Source of the DNA: Halomonas sp. MCCC 1A13316
Lineage (GTDB): Bacteria > Pseudomonadota > Gammaproteobacteria > Pseudomonadales > Halomonadaceae
Assembly (NCBI RefSeq): GCF_014931605.1
Contig: NZ_CP053382.1
Location: 3,410,001 to 3,474,000, forward strand
Direction of reading: 5' to 3'
DNA length: 64,000 bases
The notes beneath the pieces were generated by a model that searched no databases, had not been told where the DNA came from, and saw nothing but the letters and a program-made list of their open reading frames with translations. The position numbers and the translations under genes were made by a program. Shown piece by piece: positions 55,783 through 64,000 of this stretch (position 1 is the first letter of the stretch; every line of letters begins with the position of its first letter).

Positions 55783-56211
55783 TCAGCGCACGATCATCAC
55801 CGACATCTTGGAGTGGTGCACCACATGCTCGGCGTTGGGTCCCAGCACGTAGTCGGCGAACTTGCGCTTGTTGTGCGAGGCCATCACGATCAGGTCGACC
55901 CCGAGCTTCTTGGCCGACTTGACGATCGCCTCCCAGGGCGAGCCATCGACGATCACCGACTGGACCTGGATGTCATCGGGCACATGCTCCTTGATGAACC
56001 GGTGCTGAGCCTTGGACAAGGCCTCATGCGCCTTCTCCGCGAAGTCACTCGGGAAGTAGGAACCGACCAGCGGCATATGGTAGTCCGGTAGCACTGTCAC
56101 CACGTGCAGCGAGGCCCCAAATGTGCGACACAGAGTCAGCGCCGTGGGTAGCGCCTTGGTCCAGGAGGACTCCTCGTTGAGGTCCACCGGTAGCAGAATC
56201 TTGTTGTACAT
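55783..56211 (-). CDS. Universal stress protein UspA family (TeaD-like)
   Basis: This 142-residue protein begins MYNKILLPVDLNEESSWTKA, and its ATP-binding signature lies near GVDLIVMASHNKRKFADYVLGPNAE. GAGGAGGGG supports the ATG at 56211. It lies 11 bp after a fused TRAP permease gene. In Halomonas elongata the UspA protein TeaD sits in the same position behind the TeaABC ectoine transporter and tunes its activity, so a similar role for this transporter is plausible. Confidence 0.85.
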   Translation of the reverse strand: MYNKILLPVDLNEESSWTKALPTALTLCRTFGASLHVVTVLPDYHMPLVGSYFPSDFAEKAHEALSKAQHRFIKEHVPDDIQVQSVIVDGSPWEAIVKSAKKLGVDLIVMASHNKRKFADYVLGPNAEHVVHHSKMSVMIVR

Positions 56212-56222
56212 CTTTCCCCTCC

Positions 56223-58820
56223 TCAAGCCGCTCGAGCAGCCGACGGCCGCTGGTGACGGCGTCGACGCTGCAGCAACACCACCAGACCGAAAGCCAGGAA
56301 GCCAGGTATCCACATCCACTCCTTGGCCCAGCGATCCACCGGGGCCAGCACCTCGACGATTTCCTGGTCGAAATCGAAGCCTAGATCTTCAGCCGTACTG
56401 CCGAACTCGACGAAATCGATGAGGGTTTGGCCGTCCTCGGTCAACAGCTCGAGGCCCAGGCTCTGCATGCGCTCTTCGGCACTGTCTCCGCGCGGTACCG
56501 GTACCTGGATATAGGTACTCATGGGCTCACCGTAGGCATTCAGGCCCTCGATCTGCACCCTCAGCTGGCTGTCTTCGTCGACGTTGCCGAGGGCCTCGAC
56601 GAACTGCTGCGGCGGCACCGACTGGTAGGGATCGTGAATGCGATCCATCCAGTACCCTGGGCGGAACAGGGTGAAAGCGACGAGCAGCAGCAGGATCGAC
56701 TCGTACCAGCGATTGCGTACCAGGAAGAAGCCCTGGGTACCCGCGGCAAAGATCAACATGGCAATGGTGGAGATGATGAATATCACGATCCCCTGCAGCC
56801 ATCCTACGTCGATCAACAGCAGGTCGGTATTGAAGATGAACAGGAACGGCAGCGCAGCGGTACGCAGGCTGTAATAAAAGGCCTGGAAGCCGGTACGCAG
56901 CGGATCGCCGCCGGAGACTGCCGCCGCCGCGAACGACGCCAGCCCCACCGGTGGCGTCACATCGGCCATGATGCCGAAATAGAACACGAACAGGTGCACT
57001 GCGATCAACGGCACGATCAGGCCATTCTGCTGGCCCAGCAGCACGATGACAGGCGCCATCAACGCCGATACCACGATGTAGTTGGCGGTTGTAGGCAGGC
57101 CCATGCCGAGGATCAGGCTGAGCAGCGCGGTGAGCAGCAGGATCAGCATCAGGTTGCCCATGGCCAGGACCTCCACCACATCGGCCAGTACCAGCCCAAC
57201 GCCCGTCTGCGAAACTGCTCCCACTACGATACCCGCCGTGGCGGTGGCGATACCAATGCCGATCATGTTGCGAGCCCCAGCCACCAGGCCTGACCACAGG
57301 TCGAGAAAGCCCTCCTGGATATCGGCTGCCAGCCTGCTCTGGCCGCGGAACGCGGCGATGATGGGGCGCTGAGTAACCATGATGAAGATCATGAGCACAG
57401 TGGCCCAGAAGGCCGAAAGCCCCGGAGAAAGGCGCTCCACCATCAGACACCAGACCAGCACGACCACCGGCAAGATATAGTGCAGCCCTACCATGACAGT
57501 GGGCCGGGTTTGCGGAAGATTGATCACTGGAGAGTTGGGATCGTCGATCTCGAGTTCGGGGTAATTCGAACCGAGCCTGAGCAGGCCCACATAGACCACG
57601 GCCAGCATCACGGCGACCACCCAAGGCGTGGTGTCGCCCAGTATCGGCTTGAGCCAACCGAGGCCATAGTAGACGGCGAAAGAAAGCGCCATCAGCAGGA
57701 TCAGCCCCGTCAGAAAGCCAATCGCCTTGTTGAGGAAAGGACGTACCGGATTGCTCGAAGGCAGGCCCTTCATGTCGGCCTTGAGCGCCTCGAGATGCAC
57801 GATGTAAACCAGTGCGATATACGAAATCAGCGCCGGCAGGAAAGCATGCTTGATCACCTCGACATAGGAAATGCCGACGTATTCGACCATCAGGAAGGCC
57901 GCCGCCCCCATCACCGGCGGCATGATCTGGCCGTTTACCGAGGACGACACCTCAACCGCGCCGGCCTTCTCGGACGAGAAGCCGACGCGCTTCATCATGG
58001 GAATGGTAAAGGTACCGGTAGTGACGGTATTGGCGATGGAGGAACCCGAAATCAGGCCGGTCATGCCGGAAGCCACCACAGCGGCCTTGGCCGGACCGCC
58101 CTTGTAATGACCGAGCAGTGAAAAGGCGACCTTGATGAAATAGTTGCCGGCACCGGCCTTGTCGAGCAAGGCACCGAACAAAACGAACAGGAACACGAAG
58201 CTGGTGGAGACACCAAGCGCAATGCCGAAGACGCCCTGGGTAGTCAGCCACTGGTGATTGATCAGTCCGTACAGGCTGACTCCGCGGTGCGCCAGGATAC
58301 CCGGCATATAGGGCCCGAACAGCGTATAGACGATGAACAGCGAAGCCACGATCGCCAGCGGTGGCCCCAGTGCCCGCCGGGTTGCCTCGAGCAGCACCAG
58401 GATACCCACCACACCCACGATCACGTCGCGCAGGATTGGCGCCCCCGGCCGCTCGGCGAGTTCGGCATAGAACAGGAACATATAGGCCGCACAGAATGCC
58501 CCCACCAGTGCCAGCACCCAGTCCTGGACCGGTATGCGGTCGCGCGGCGAGCGCTTGAACGCAGGATACGCCATGAATGCCAGGAAAGTGGCGAAGGCCA
58601 GGTGAATCGAACGCGCCTCGGTCGCGCTGAATACCCCCGCGCGGAGCAAGAAAGGCAACGGCGAGGCAATCCAGAGCTGGAACAGCGACCAGGTAGCCGC
58701 TATGCCGACCAGCAGCTTCCCTGGGACACCCAGCGGCTTGCGCGCCCCGCTGTCGCTCGAGGCAACCATGTCCTCGAGATCCACCTCGGGCTTTTGTGGA
58801 TTTGCTTTTTCGTTAGTCAT
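56223..58820 (-). CDS. Fused TRAP transporter permease (4TM+12TM, TAXI type)
   Basis: This 865-residue membrane protein joins the small (DctQ) and large (DctM) TRAP subunits, as is usual for TAXI systems. Landmarks are GGPAKAAVVASGMTGLISGS, FTIPMMKRVGFSSEKAGAVE, GLPTTANYIVVSALMAP and DVTPPVGLASFAAAAVSGGD. A hydrophilic stretch (about 735-830) near the C-terminus precedes a last helix. The ATG at 58820 is preferred over an upstream TTG. It forms one operon with the TAXI receptor upstream and UspA downstream. The substrate is unknown. Confidence 0.88.
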   Translation of the reverse strand: MTNEKANPQKPEVDLEDMVASSDSGARKPLGVPGKLLVGIAATWSLFQLWIASPLPFLLRAGVFSATEARSIHLAFATFLAFMAYPAFKRSPRDRIPVQDWVLALVGAFCAAYMFLFYAELAERPGAPILRDVIVGVVGILVLLEATRRALGPPLAIVASLFIVYTLFGPYMPGILAHRGVSLYGLINHQWLTTQGVFGIALGVSTSFVFLFVLFGALLDKAGAGNYFIKVAFSLLGHYKGGPAKAAVVASGMTGLISGSSIANTVTTGTFTIPMMKRVGFSSEKAGAVEVSSSVNGQIMPPVMGAAAFLMVEYVGISYVEVIKHAFLPALISYIALVYIVHLEALKADMKGLPSSNPVRPFLNKAIGFLTGLILLMALSFAVYYGLGWLKPILGDTTPWVVAVMLAVVYVGLLRLGSNYPELEIDDPNSPVINLPQTRPTVMVGLHYILPVVVLVWCLMVERLSPGLSAFWATVLMIFIMVTQRPIIAAFRGQSRLAADIQEGFLDLWSGLVAGARNMIGIGIATATAGIVVGAVSQTGVGLVLADVVEVLAMGNLMLILLLTALLSLILGMGLPTTANYIVVSALMAPVIVLLGQQNGLIVPLIAVHLFVFYFGIMADVTPPVGLASFAAAAVSGGDPLRTGFQAFYYSLRTAALPFLFIFNTDLLLIDVGWLQGIVIFIISTIAMLIFAAGTQGFFLVRNRWYESILLLLVAFTLFRPGYWMDRIHDPYQSVPPQQFVEALGNVDEDSQLRVQIEGLNAYGEPMSTYIQVPVPRGDSAEERMQSLGLELLTEDGQTLIDFVEFGSTAEDLGFDFDQEIVEVLAPVDRWAKEWMWIPGFLAFGLVVLLQRRRRHQRPSAARAA

Positions 58821-58971
58821 TACCGTCGTGCCCCACCATCGCTTCAGCTCTTGAAGGTCGACCGCTCTCAAAGCCGGTTCGCTCAAAAGTCTTTGGCCGG
58901 TCCAAACGGACGCGCGGACCCCTTGGGTCCGCGCATCTCACCAGAGGGAGTATCTTGCCCTCAACGCCACA

Positions 58972-59952
58972 TCACTCGATCCAGCCACGCTCACGATAGT
59001 AGCGAGCGGCACCGTCGTGCAGAGGTGCTGTCAGGCCATCGGAGATCATGTCTTCTTCATTGAGGTTTTCGAACGCAGGATGCAGACGCTTGAAGCGATC
59101 GAAATTCTCGAATACCGCCTTTACGGTCTCGTAGACGACTTCCTCGTCCGTTTCAGTAGACGTTACGAAGGTTGCCGCCACGCCGAAGGTTTCGACATCC
59201 TCGTCGTTGCCACGGTACAGGCCGCCGGGGATGACCGAGCGGGTATAGTAGGGATGCTCCTCGATCAGGGTATCGATCTCGTCACCGGTTACCGGGACGA
59301 GTCGAGCGTCGATGGTAGTGGTGGCTTCCTGGATGGAGCCGTTGGGATGACCTACTACATAGACCATTGCGTCGATGTTGTTATCCGCCAGGGCCGCGGC
59401 CTGTTCGGCGGCGTCCAACTGGGAAGCCAGCGAGAAGGTTTCGGTATCCCAGCCCATGGCTTCCATCACCACGTTCATGGTGTTGCGCTGGCCGGAGCCC
59501 GGGTTACCGATGTTGACGCGCTTGCCTGGGAAATCGGAGAAATGCTCGATACCGGAGTCGGCACGCGCCACCACGGTCAGCGGCTCGCCGTGCATGGTGA
59601 AGACGGCACGCATGTCCTCCCAGGCACCGTCGGACTCGAAGTTGTCCTCGCCATGGTAGGCACGGTACTGGACATCGGACTGCACCACGCCCATGTCGAG
59701 CTCGCCGCTGCGCATACCGTTGACGTTGGCCACGGAGCCGCCGGTGGACGGTGCATTACAGCGAATGTTGTGCTCGTCGCTGCCGCGATTCACCATGCGA
59801 CAGACCGACTGACCCACCACGTAATAGACGCCCGTCTGGCCGCCGGTACCGATGGTGATGAAGCGTTCCTGGGCCACTGCCGGTGTGGCGAACATGGCGG
59901 CGCCGATGAGCGCTCCCGAGAAGGCTGCCGCGGAAAAAGCATGGCGTTTCAT
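58972..59952 (-). CDS. TAXI-family TRAP solute receptor
   Basis: This 326-residue secreted receptor has a signal peptide (AFSAAAFSGALIGAAMFATP, cleaved near AVAQ) and the TAXI hallmark ITIGTGGQTGVYYVVGQSVC. NIRCNAPSTGGSVANVNGMR and VNIGNPGSGQRNTM also fit. It delivers substrate to the fused permease encoded 151 bp downstream. Characterised TAXI systems carry glutamate or other small acids, but nothing here fixes the ligand. The ATG at 59952 has AGAGGTG before it. Confidence 0.88.
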   Translation of the reverse strand: MKRHAFSAAAFSGALIGAAMFATPAVAQERFITIGTGGQTGVYYVVGQSVCRMVNRGSDEHNIRCNAPSTGGSVANVNGMRSGELDMGVVQSDVQYRAYHGEDNFESDGAWEDMRAVFTMHGEPLTVVARADSGIEHFSDFPGKRVNIGNPGSGQRNTMNVVMEAMGWDTETFSLASQLDAAEQAAALADNNIDAMVYVVGHPNGSIQEATTTIDARLVPVTGDEIDTLIEEHPYYTRSVIPGGLYRGNDEDVETFGVAATFVTSTETDEEVVYETVKAVFENFDRFKRLHPAFENLNEEDMISDGLTAPLHDGAARYYRERGWIE

Positions 59953-60241
59953 TAACACACCTCTTTGACGTTATTGGCTAGCTGTCATTACTGACGAGCA
60001 AGATCCCTGAGTAGCCAGTCGTTCAGCCACTGGCTGGCTGAAACTACCGCTCCCCTCTACTTTAGCGAAAAAAACGTCGGAACGATGGGTCTTTTTCAAC
60101 TTGGCCTAATTCTAGTCTGCCTTTTCGTTTAGTGGGCGTTAATTCCTGATATGCATGCCCCATGAGTATTTCTAACCGCCCTGCTGGCAGCTCCTCGATC
60201 ATTCGAGGGCCATCGGACGGCACCCATTTATCGATACGAAC

Positions 60242-61630
60242 CTAGGAGGCCTTGAGAATCAGTTCCTGCTTCTCCTCTTTCATTGCCGCGAATTCCCTTT
60301 CGAAGAAGAACTCGTCCTCGCCCAATGCCGGCTCGAGGTGATTGAGCCAGGTCGCTCCTGCATCGTACTTGGCGAAGAAAGGACGCTGCACCCAGTCGCC
60401 GTCGCGCCCCTGGATGAAGCGCAGCACGAATACCTGCTCTCCCTGTATCTCGGTGACCCCCTGGATCTCCACCTTGCCCGGATCGGCGGACATGGAGGGA
60501 CCGCGAGCGGTGCGCGCCAGCCCTGGGACCTGCTTCATCGCCTCACGATAGATCTCCCAGGCACGTACCAACGGCAGCTCGAAGTAGTGGCGAGCGCCGG
60601 TGTCGCGCTCGACGAACATGTAATAGGGAATCATCCCCAGGCGCACCTGGGTGGTCCACATCTTCGCCCACTGATCGGCATCGTCGTTAATATGGCGAAG
60701 CAGGGGTGCCTGAGTGCGTATCTCGGCGCCAGTGGCACGAATACGCCGGATTGCCTCGCGGCAGATGGGGGTGTCCATCTCCTTCCAGTGGTTGAAGTGC
60801 GCCATGAAGGCGACATGTTTTCCAGCAGCCACCAACTCTCTGAACAACTCGAGGATATCCTCAGCGTCCGGGTCGGTGACGAAGCGGTAGGGCCAGAAGG
60901 TCAGGCTCTTGGTGCCGATTCGGATGTCCTGGACGTGATCCAGCTCCGGCGCCATCAGCCCCTCCAGATACTGGCGCAAATGCTTGGCCTTCATCACCAT
61001 CGGGTCGCCGCCGGTCATCAGCAGATCGGTGACCTCGGTGTGCTCGGCCAGGTAACGATGCAGCGAATCCGCTTCGCTGGAAGCGAACTTGAGCTCCTTG
61101 TCGCCGACGAACTGCGCCCAGCGGAAGCAGAAGGTGCAGTAGCTGTGGCAGACCTGGCCCTGACTGGGAAAGAACAGCACCGTCTCGCGGTACTTGTGCT
61201 GCATGCCGGGTAGTGGCTCGCCATCCAGCATGGGCAGGTTGAGATCCATCTGCCCCGCCGGGTGCGGGTTGAGCTCGCCGCGAATGCGTTCGATCACCGG
61301 CTTCATTTCGCCAGCACCCGCCTCGCGGCGCAATAAGTCGGCCACCTCGTCGAAGTGCTCGGGAAGGAGCATGCCGCGCTGAGGGAAAGTGAGCTGGAAG
61401 AGAGGATCTTGAGGTACGTTGTCCCAATCGATCAGCTCGTCGATGACATATTCATTGACTCGAAAAGGCAGCACCTGGCTGACCACTCGCATGTCGAAAC
61501 GCAGGTCTTCAGGTAGTCTCTGTATCGCCTCGATCTTGTCCAGTTGACGATGGGTATAGACCTTGAATTGGCGGGCCTCGATGGCCTCGGCGCCGGCATT
61601 GCCGAGGTCGATATTTGCACGCTGGTTCAT
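60242..61630 (-). CDS. kamA: Lysine 2,3-aminomutase-family radical SAM enzyme
   Basis: This 462-residue protein has the radical-SAM cluster motif CHSYCTFC (Cys161, 165, 168). The two Asp that hold the lysine side chain in KamA appear preserved (HINDDADQW and VERDTGARH), and a PLP Lys candidate is in SADPGKVEI. The glycine-rich GGGGK loop of classic KamA is replaced by ARGPSMSADPGK. It would turn L-lysine into beta-lysine, used for acetyl-beta-lysine osmolyte or lysine degradation. No ablB acetyltransferase is adjacent. EpmB is shorter (about 340 residues), so EF-P modification is less likely. Confidence 0.8.
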   Translation of the reverse strand: MNQRANIDLGNAGAEAIEARQFKVYTHRQLDKIEAIQRLPEDLRFDMRVVSQVLPFRVNEYVIDELIDWDNVPQDPLFQLTFPQRGMLLPEHFDEVADLLRREAGAGEMKPVIERIRGELNPHPAGQMDLNLPMLDGEPLPGMQHKYRETVLFFPSQGQVCHSYCTFCFRWAQFVGDKELKFASSEADSLHRYLAEHTEVTDLLMTGGDPMVMKAKHLRQYLEGLMAPELDHVQDIRIGTKSLTFWPYRFVTDPDAEDILELFRELVAAGKHVAFMAHFNHWKEMDTPICREAIRRIRATGAEIRTQAPLLRHINDDADQWAKMWTTQVRLGMIPYYMFVERDTGARHYFELPLVRAWEIYREAMKQVPGLARTARGPSMSADPGKVEIQGVTEIQGEQVFVLRFIQGRDGDWVQRPFFAKYDAGATWLNHLEPALGEDEFFFEREFAAMKEEKQELILKAS

Positions 61631-61829
61631 TGTCTCCTCCTGTTGTCATGTGCCATGGCCGAAACCCTGCGCTGCGGCGCAAAGACGCCGTTATACCGGC
61701 CTGGTATCGGCGAGCCGTGGCTTATCGGGGGAGCACATTGGTACCGCCTGGGCAGTCGAGTTGCAAGTTTCTGTTTCTATTTGCAACGAATGTCTCGAAA
61801 AGAACCGCAATCCGTAACGATCCGCCCAC

Positions 61830-62060
61830 TCAGTCCATATGCACCAGACGACCGACCAGGCGCTGCAAGCGCGGCGCACCGAGGAGAATCAGGGCAAAGG
61901 CGATCGGCCAGGCGATATAGAAAGCACGCCACCAGCGTGAGAGAAAGTCACCGTTGAGCCCGGTATTGACCCAGGTAATCACGAAGGTCATCAAGGTGAC
62001 CATGTAGATCGACATGAGCACCGCGAAGGCCAGCGGCGCATAGCGAGGAGGAATCGACAT
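61830..62060 (-). CDS. DUF2798 small membrane protein
   Basis: This 76-residue protein has two membrane helices (AVLMSIYMVTLMTFVITWVN and WWRAFYIAWPIAFALILLG), and the PRLQRLVGRLV end is typical of DUF2798. The function is unknown. AGGAGAGG precedes the start. It stands alone between kamA and the divergent macro-domain gene. Confidence 0.8.
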   Translation of the reverse strand: MSIPPRYAPLAFAVLMSIYMVTLMTFVITWVNTGLNGDFLSRWWRAFYIAWPIAFALILLGAPRLQRLVGRLVHMD

Positions 62061-62201
62061 CGGGCCTCTCCTAATTCGAATGGAACACTAGCCGGCTGCA
62101 CCTGTCCGAAGAAAAAGCGGTACGGCAACCCCAGCGCGTCGGCCTTGAACTTCCTCTTGTGCGAAGACCAGACTGGTGACAAGACCAAAAGGAGCCTGCT
62201 C

Positions 62202-62717
62202 ATGCCAACCCAACTGGAGTGCCGCCAGGGCGATATCGCCAATCAGCCTGACATGGATGCGGTGGTCAATGCCGCCAACGCAGAACTGCGCCCAGGTGGT
62301 GGCGTGGCCGGCGCCCTGCATCGAGCAGCCGGGCCGGAGCTCGACCGTGCCTGCCGTCCCCTGGCGCCGATCGAACCCGGCCAGGCCGTGATCACCGAGG
62401 CCTTCGGCCTGCCCAATCGTCATGTGATCCACTGCCTGGGGCCGGTCTATGGCCGCGACAAGCCGGAAGCGGAACTGCTGGCCGCCTGCTATCGCAACGC
62501 CCTGTCGCTGGCCGAGCAGCAGGGAATATCCAGCCTGGCTTTCCCTGCTCTCTCGGCTGGCGCCTTCGGCTACCCTCTCGAGGAAGCGACTCGGATCGCA
62601 CTCACCACGGTGAGCGAGACGCTGCCCCAATGCACCGGCATCGAACGGGTGCGTTTCGTGCTGTTCGATGCCGCCAGCACCGAGGTTTTCCAGCGCACCT
62701 TGGACTCACTCGGCTAG
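62202..62717 (+). CDS. Macro-domain ADP-ribose-binding protein (YmdB-like)
   Basis: This 171-residue macro domain shows QGDIANQPDMDAVVNAANAE, GGGVAGALHRAAG and the C-terminal LAFPALSAGAFGYPLEEATR loops that hold ADP-ribose. Related proteins hydrolyse O-acetyl-ADP-ribose or remove ADP-ribose from proteins and nucleic acids. The in-frame upstream ATG at 62145 is not conserved in style; the ATG at 62202 begins the domain. The gene converges on dctM, sharing a CTAG that supplies both stop codons. Confidence 0.88.
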   Translation: MPTQLECRQGDIANQPDMDAVVNAANAELRPGGGVAGALHRAAGPELDRACRPLAPIEPGQAVITEAFGLPNRHVIHCLGPVYGRDKPEAELLAACYRNALSLAEQQGISSLAFPALSAGAFGYPLEEATRIALTTVSETLPQCTGIERVRFVLFDAASTEVFQRTLDSLG

Positions 62718-64000
62718 ACGTTGTAGCCGAGTACGCGCGGCAACCACAGGGCTATCTCCGGGAAGAGCGCCACCAGGGCCAGGGCGCTAGCCATGGCCAG
62801 CACGAACAGCAGCGCCCAGCCCAGGGTCTGTTCCAGGCGGATCCTGGCGATCTCGGTAGTCACCATCAGGTTGACCGCCACTGGTGGCGTGAACTGTCCG
62901 ATGGCGATGTTCATCGCCAGCAGGATACCGAACCACACCGGATTCCAGCCGAAATGCTGCATCACCGGGATCAGAATCGGCATCATGATCAGGTAGATCG
63001 AGATGGCATCGAGCACCATCCCAGCCAGCAGCACCGCCAGCATGACGAGGACCAGCAGCACCCCTCCGTTGTCGGACAGGCCAATGACCCACTCCGCCAA
63101 GTGACGGAAGGTGCCGAGCATGGTGCCGGCCCAGGCGAAGATACCGGCCAGGGCGATGATCAGCATCACCACACCGGAGATCACCGCCGCCTCGCCGAGC
63201 AGGCCCCATAGGTCACGCAGACCAATCTCGCGCGTCAGGAACAGGCCTACCAGGGCGCCATAGGCTACCGCCACCACTGCCGCCTCGGTGGGCGTGAACA
63301 GTCCCGAGCGCAACCCGCCAAGGATCAGCACCGGGGCGAACAGCGCCGGCAGCGCCTGCTTGAAGGTTTCGCCCACCTCAAGCCGCTCGGCGCCCTCCAC
63401 TTGAGCTCCACCCTCCCAGCCGTAGCGTCGGGACACCAGCAACGCCGGCACCAGCAGCGCCAGGCCGGCCAACACGCCGGGAAAGAGCCCTGCGGCGAAC
63501 AGCGCCCGCAGATCGACCCCGGGCACCACGATGGAATAGAGGATCAGCGCCACCGACGGCGGAATAAGGATCGCCGTGGAGGCTGAGGCGGCTATCAGCG
63601 TGGCCGAGAAGGGTTTGGGATAGCCCGCCTTGGTCATGCTCGGCAGCATCACCATGGCCACCGCCGCGGCATCCGCCGGGCCGGAACCGCTCATGCCGCC
63701 CATGATCATGCACACCAGCACCGCCACCAGTGCCAGGCCGCCGTGCCGAGGCCCGATCAGCGCCTGGGCGAAGCGCACCAGGCGCAGCGCCACCCCTGCG
63801 CGTTCGAAGATCAACCCGGTCGTGATGAACAGCGGAATGGCGATCAGTGGATATTTGGCAATGCTGTTGTAGGTGTTGGTGCCGAGCGTGGCCAGCATCG
63901 CCGGCGAGAGACCCGCCACGATACCCACCGCCCCGGCCAGCGCCAGCGAGAAAGCCACCGGCACGCCGGCGATCAACAACCCGGCGAAAGCCAGGATCAT
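62714..64000 (-). CDS. TRAP transporter large permease DctM (reaches window edge)
   Basis: At least 428 residues of a DctM-type permease with about 12 helices are present: GGMSGSGPADAAAVAMVMLP, AASASTAILIPPSVALILYS and a C-terminal NIAIGQFTPPVAVNLMV. The frame is open to the last base, where an ATG occurs. Compared with the family only a few N-terminal residues, if any, are missing, and the true start may lie beyond the window. The DctQ and DctP partners are expected outside. The substrate is unknown. Confidence 0.9.
   Translation of the reverse strand: MILAFAGLLIAGVPVAFSLALAGAVGIVAGLSPAMLATLGTNTYNSIAKYPLIAIPLFITTGLIFERAGVALRLVRFAQALIGPRHGGLALVAVLVCMIMGGMSGSGPADAAAVAMVMLPSMTKAGYPKPFSATLIAASASTAILIPPSVALILYSIVVPGVDLRALFAAGLFPGVLAGLALLVPALLVSRRYGWEGGAQVEGAERLEVGETFKQALPALFAPVLILGGLRSGLFTPTEAAVVAVAYGALVGLFLTREIGLRDLWGLLGEAAVISGVVMLIIALAGIFAWAGTMLGTFRHLAEWVIGLSDNGGVLLVLVMLAVLLAGMVLDAISIYLIMMPILIPVMQHFGWNPVWFGILLAMNIAIGQFTPPVAVNLMVTTEIARIRLEQTLGWALLFVLAMASALALVALFPEIALWLPRVLGYNV

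Overview
The window is high-GC gammaproteobacterial DNA, most likely from a Halomonas-type halophile (family Halomonadaceae). The main reason is an ectoine-degradation locus (doeA, doeB, doeX, doeC, doeD with an EnuR-type regulator). It is backed by a BetT-like choline carrier, TRAP transporters, a TRAP operon with a universal-stress partner, and gene content typical of a moderately halophilic heterotroph. Nearly all the sequence is coding; most open frames opposite real genes are high-GC shadows and are not listed.

0-18 kb: compatible-solute catabolism. A minus-strand array reads doeA-doeB-doeX, then a nitrilase-type amidase, an ATP-grasp ligase, a C45 Ntn-hydrolase and a large PLP decarboxylase, then doeC, doeD, eutB and eutC, with the start of a haloacid-dehalogenase gene at the left edge. 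The divergent enuR gene is separated from doeA by an operator-like region. A perfect 696-bp tandem duplication at the enuR/ghrA junction leaves both genes intact plus one broken copy of each.

18-35 kb: an SDR/Old-Yellow-Enzyme pair, a NIT-domain chemoreceptor, a DUF3108 protein, a LysO-type exporter, a trehalose/alpha-glucoside ABC system with alpha-glucosidase and LacI repressor, and a BaeS-BaeR-Spy envelope-stress cluster. A decayed TRAP transporter follows.

36-45 kb: BetT, a SulP transporter, a Hen1-like RNA methyltransferase with YjbQ, and a compact ECF-sigma regulon. In this regulon two paralogous methyltransferase operons diverge from a pair of mirror-image promoters of the form GGAAC-N17-CGTC; one operon also encodes the sigma and anti-sigma factors.

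45-56 kb: a deleted alcohol dehydrogenase remnant, an aldehyde dehydrogenase, a LuxR-type response regulator, and a four-gene sensory operon (periplasmic SUOX-like protein, hybrid kinase, FIST protein, second hybrid kinase). A DUF2189 membrane protein and a flavocytochrome c sulfide dehydrogenase pair follow.

56-64 kb: a TAXI-type TRAP transporter with a UspA partner, a lysine-2,3-aminomutase-family radical SAM enzyme, a DUF2798 membrane protein, a macro-domain protein, and a TRAP large permease that runs to the right edge.

The strongest candidates for undescribed biology are the ECF/methyltransferase regulon, the amide-chemistry module embedded in the ectoine locus, and the stand-alone Hen1-like enzyme. 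All functions are read from sequence motifs and recalled family knowledge; no database search was run.
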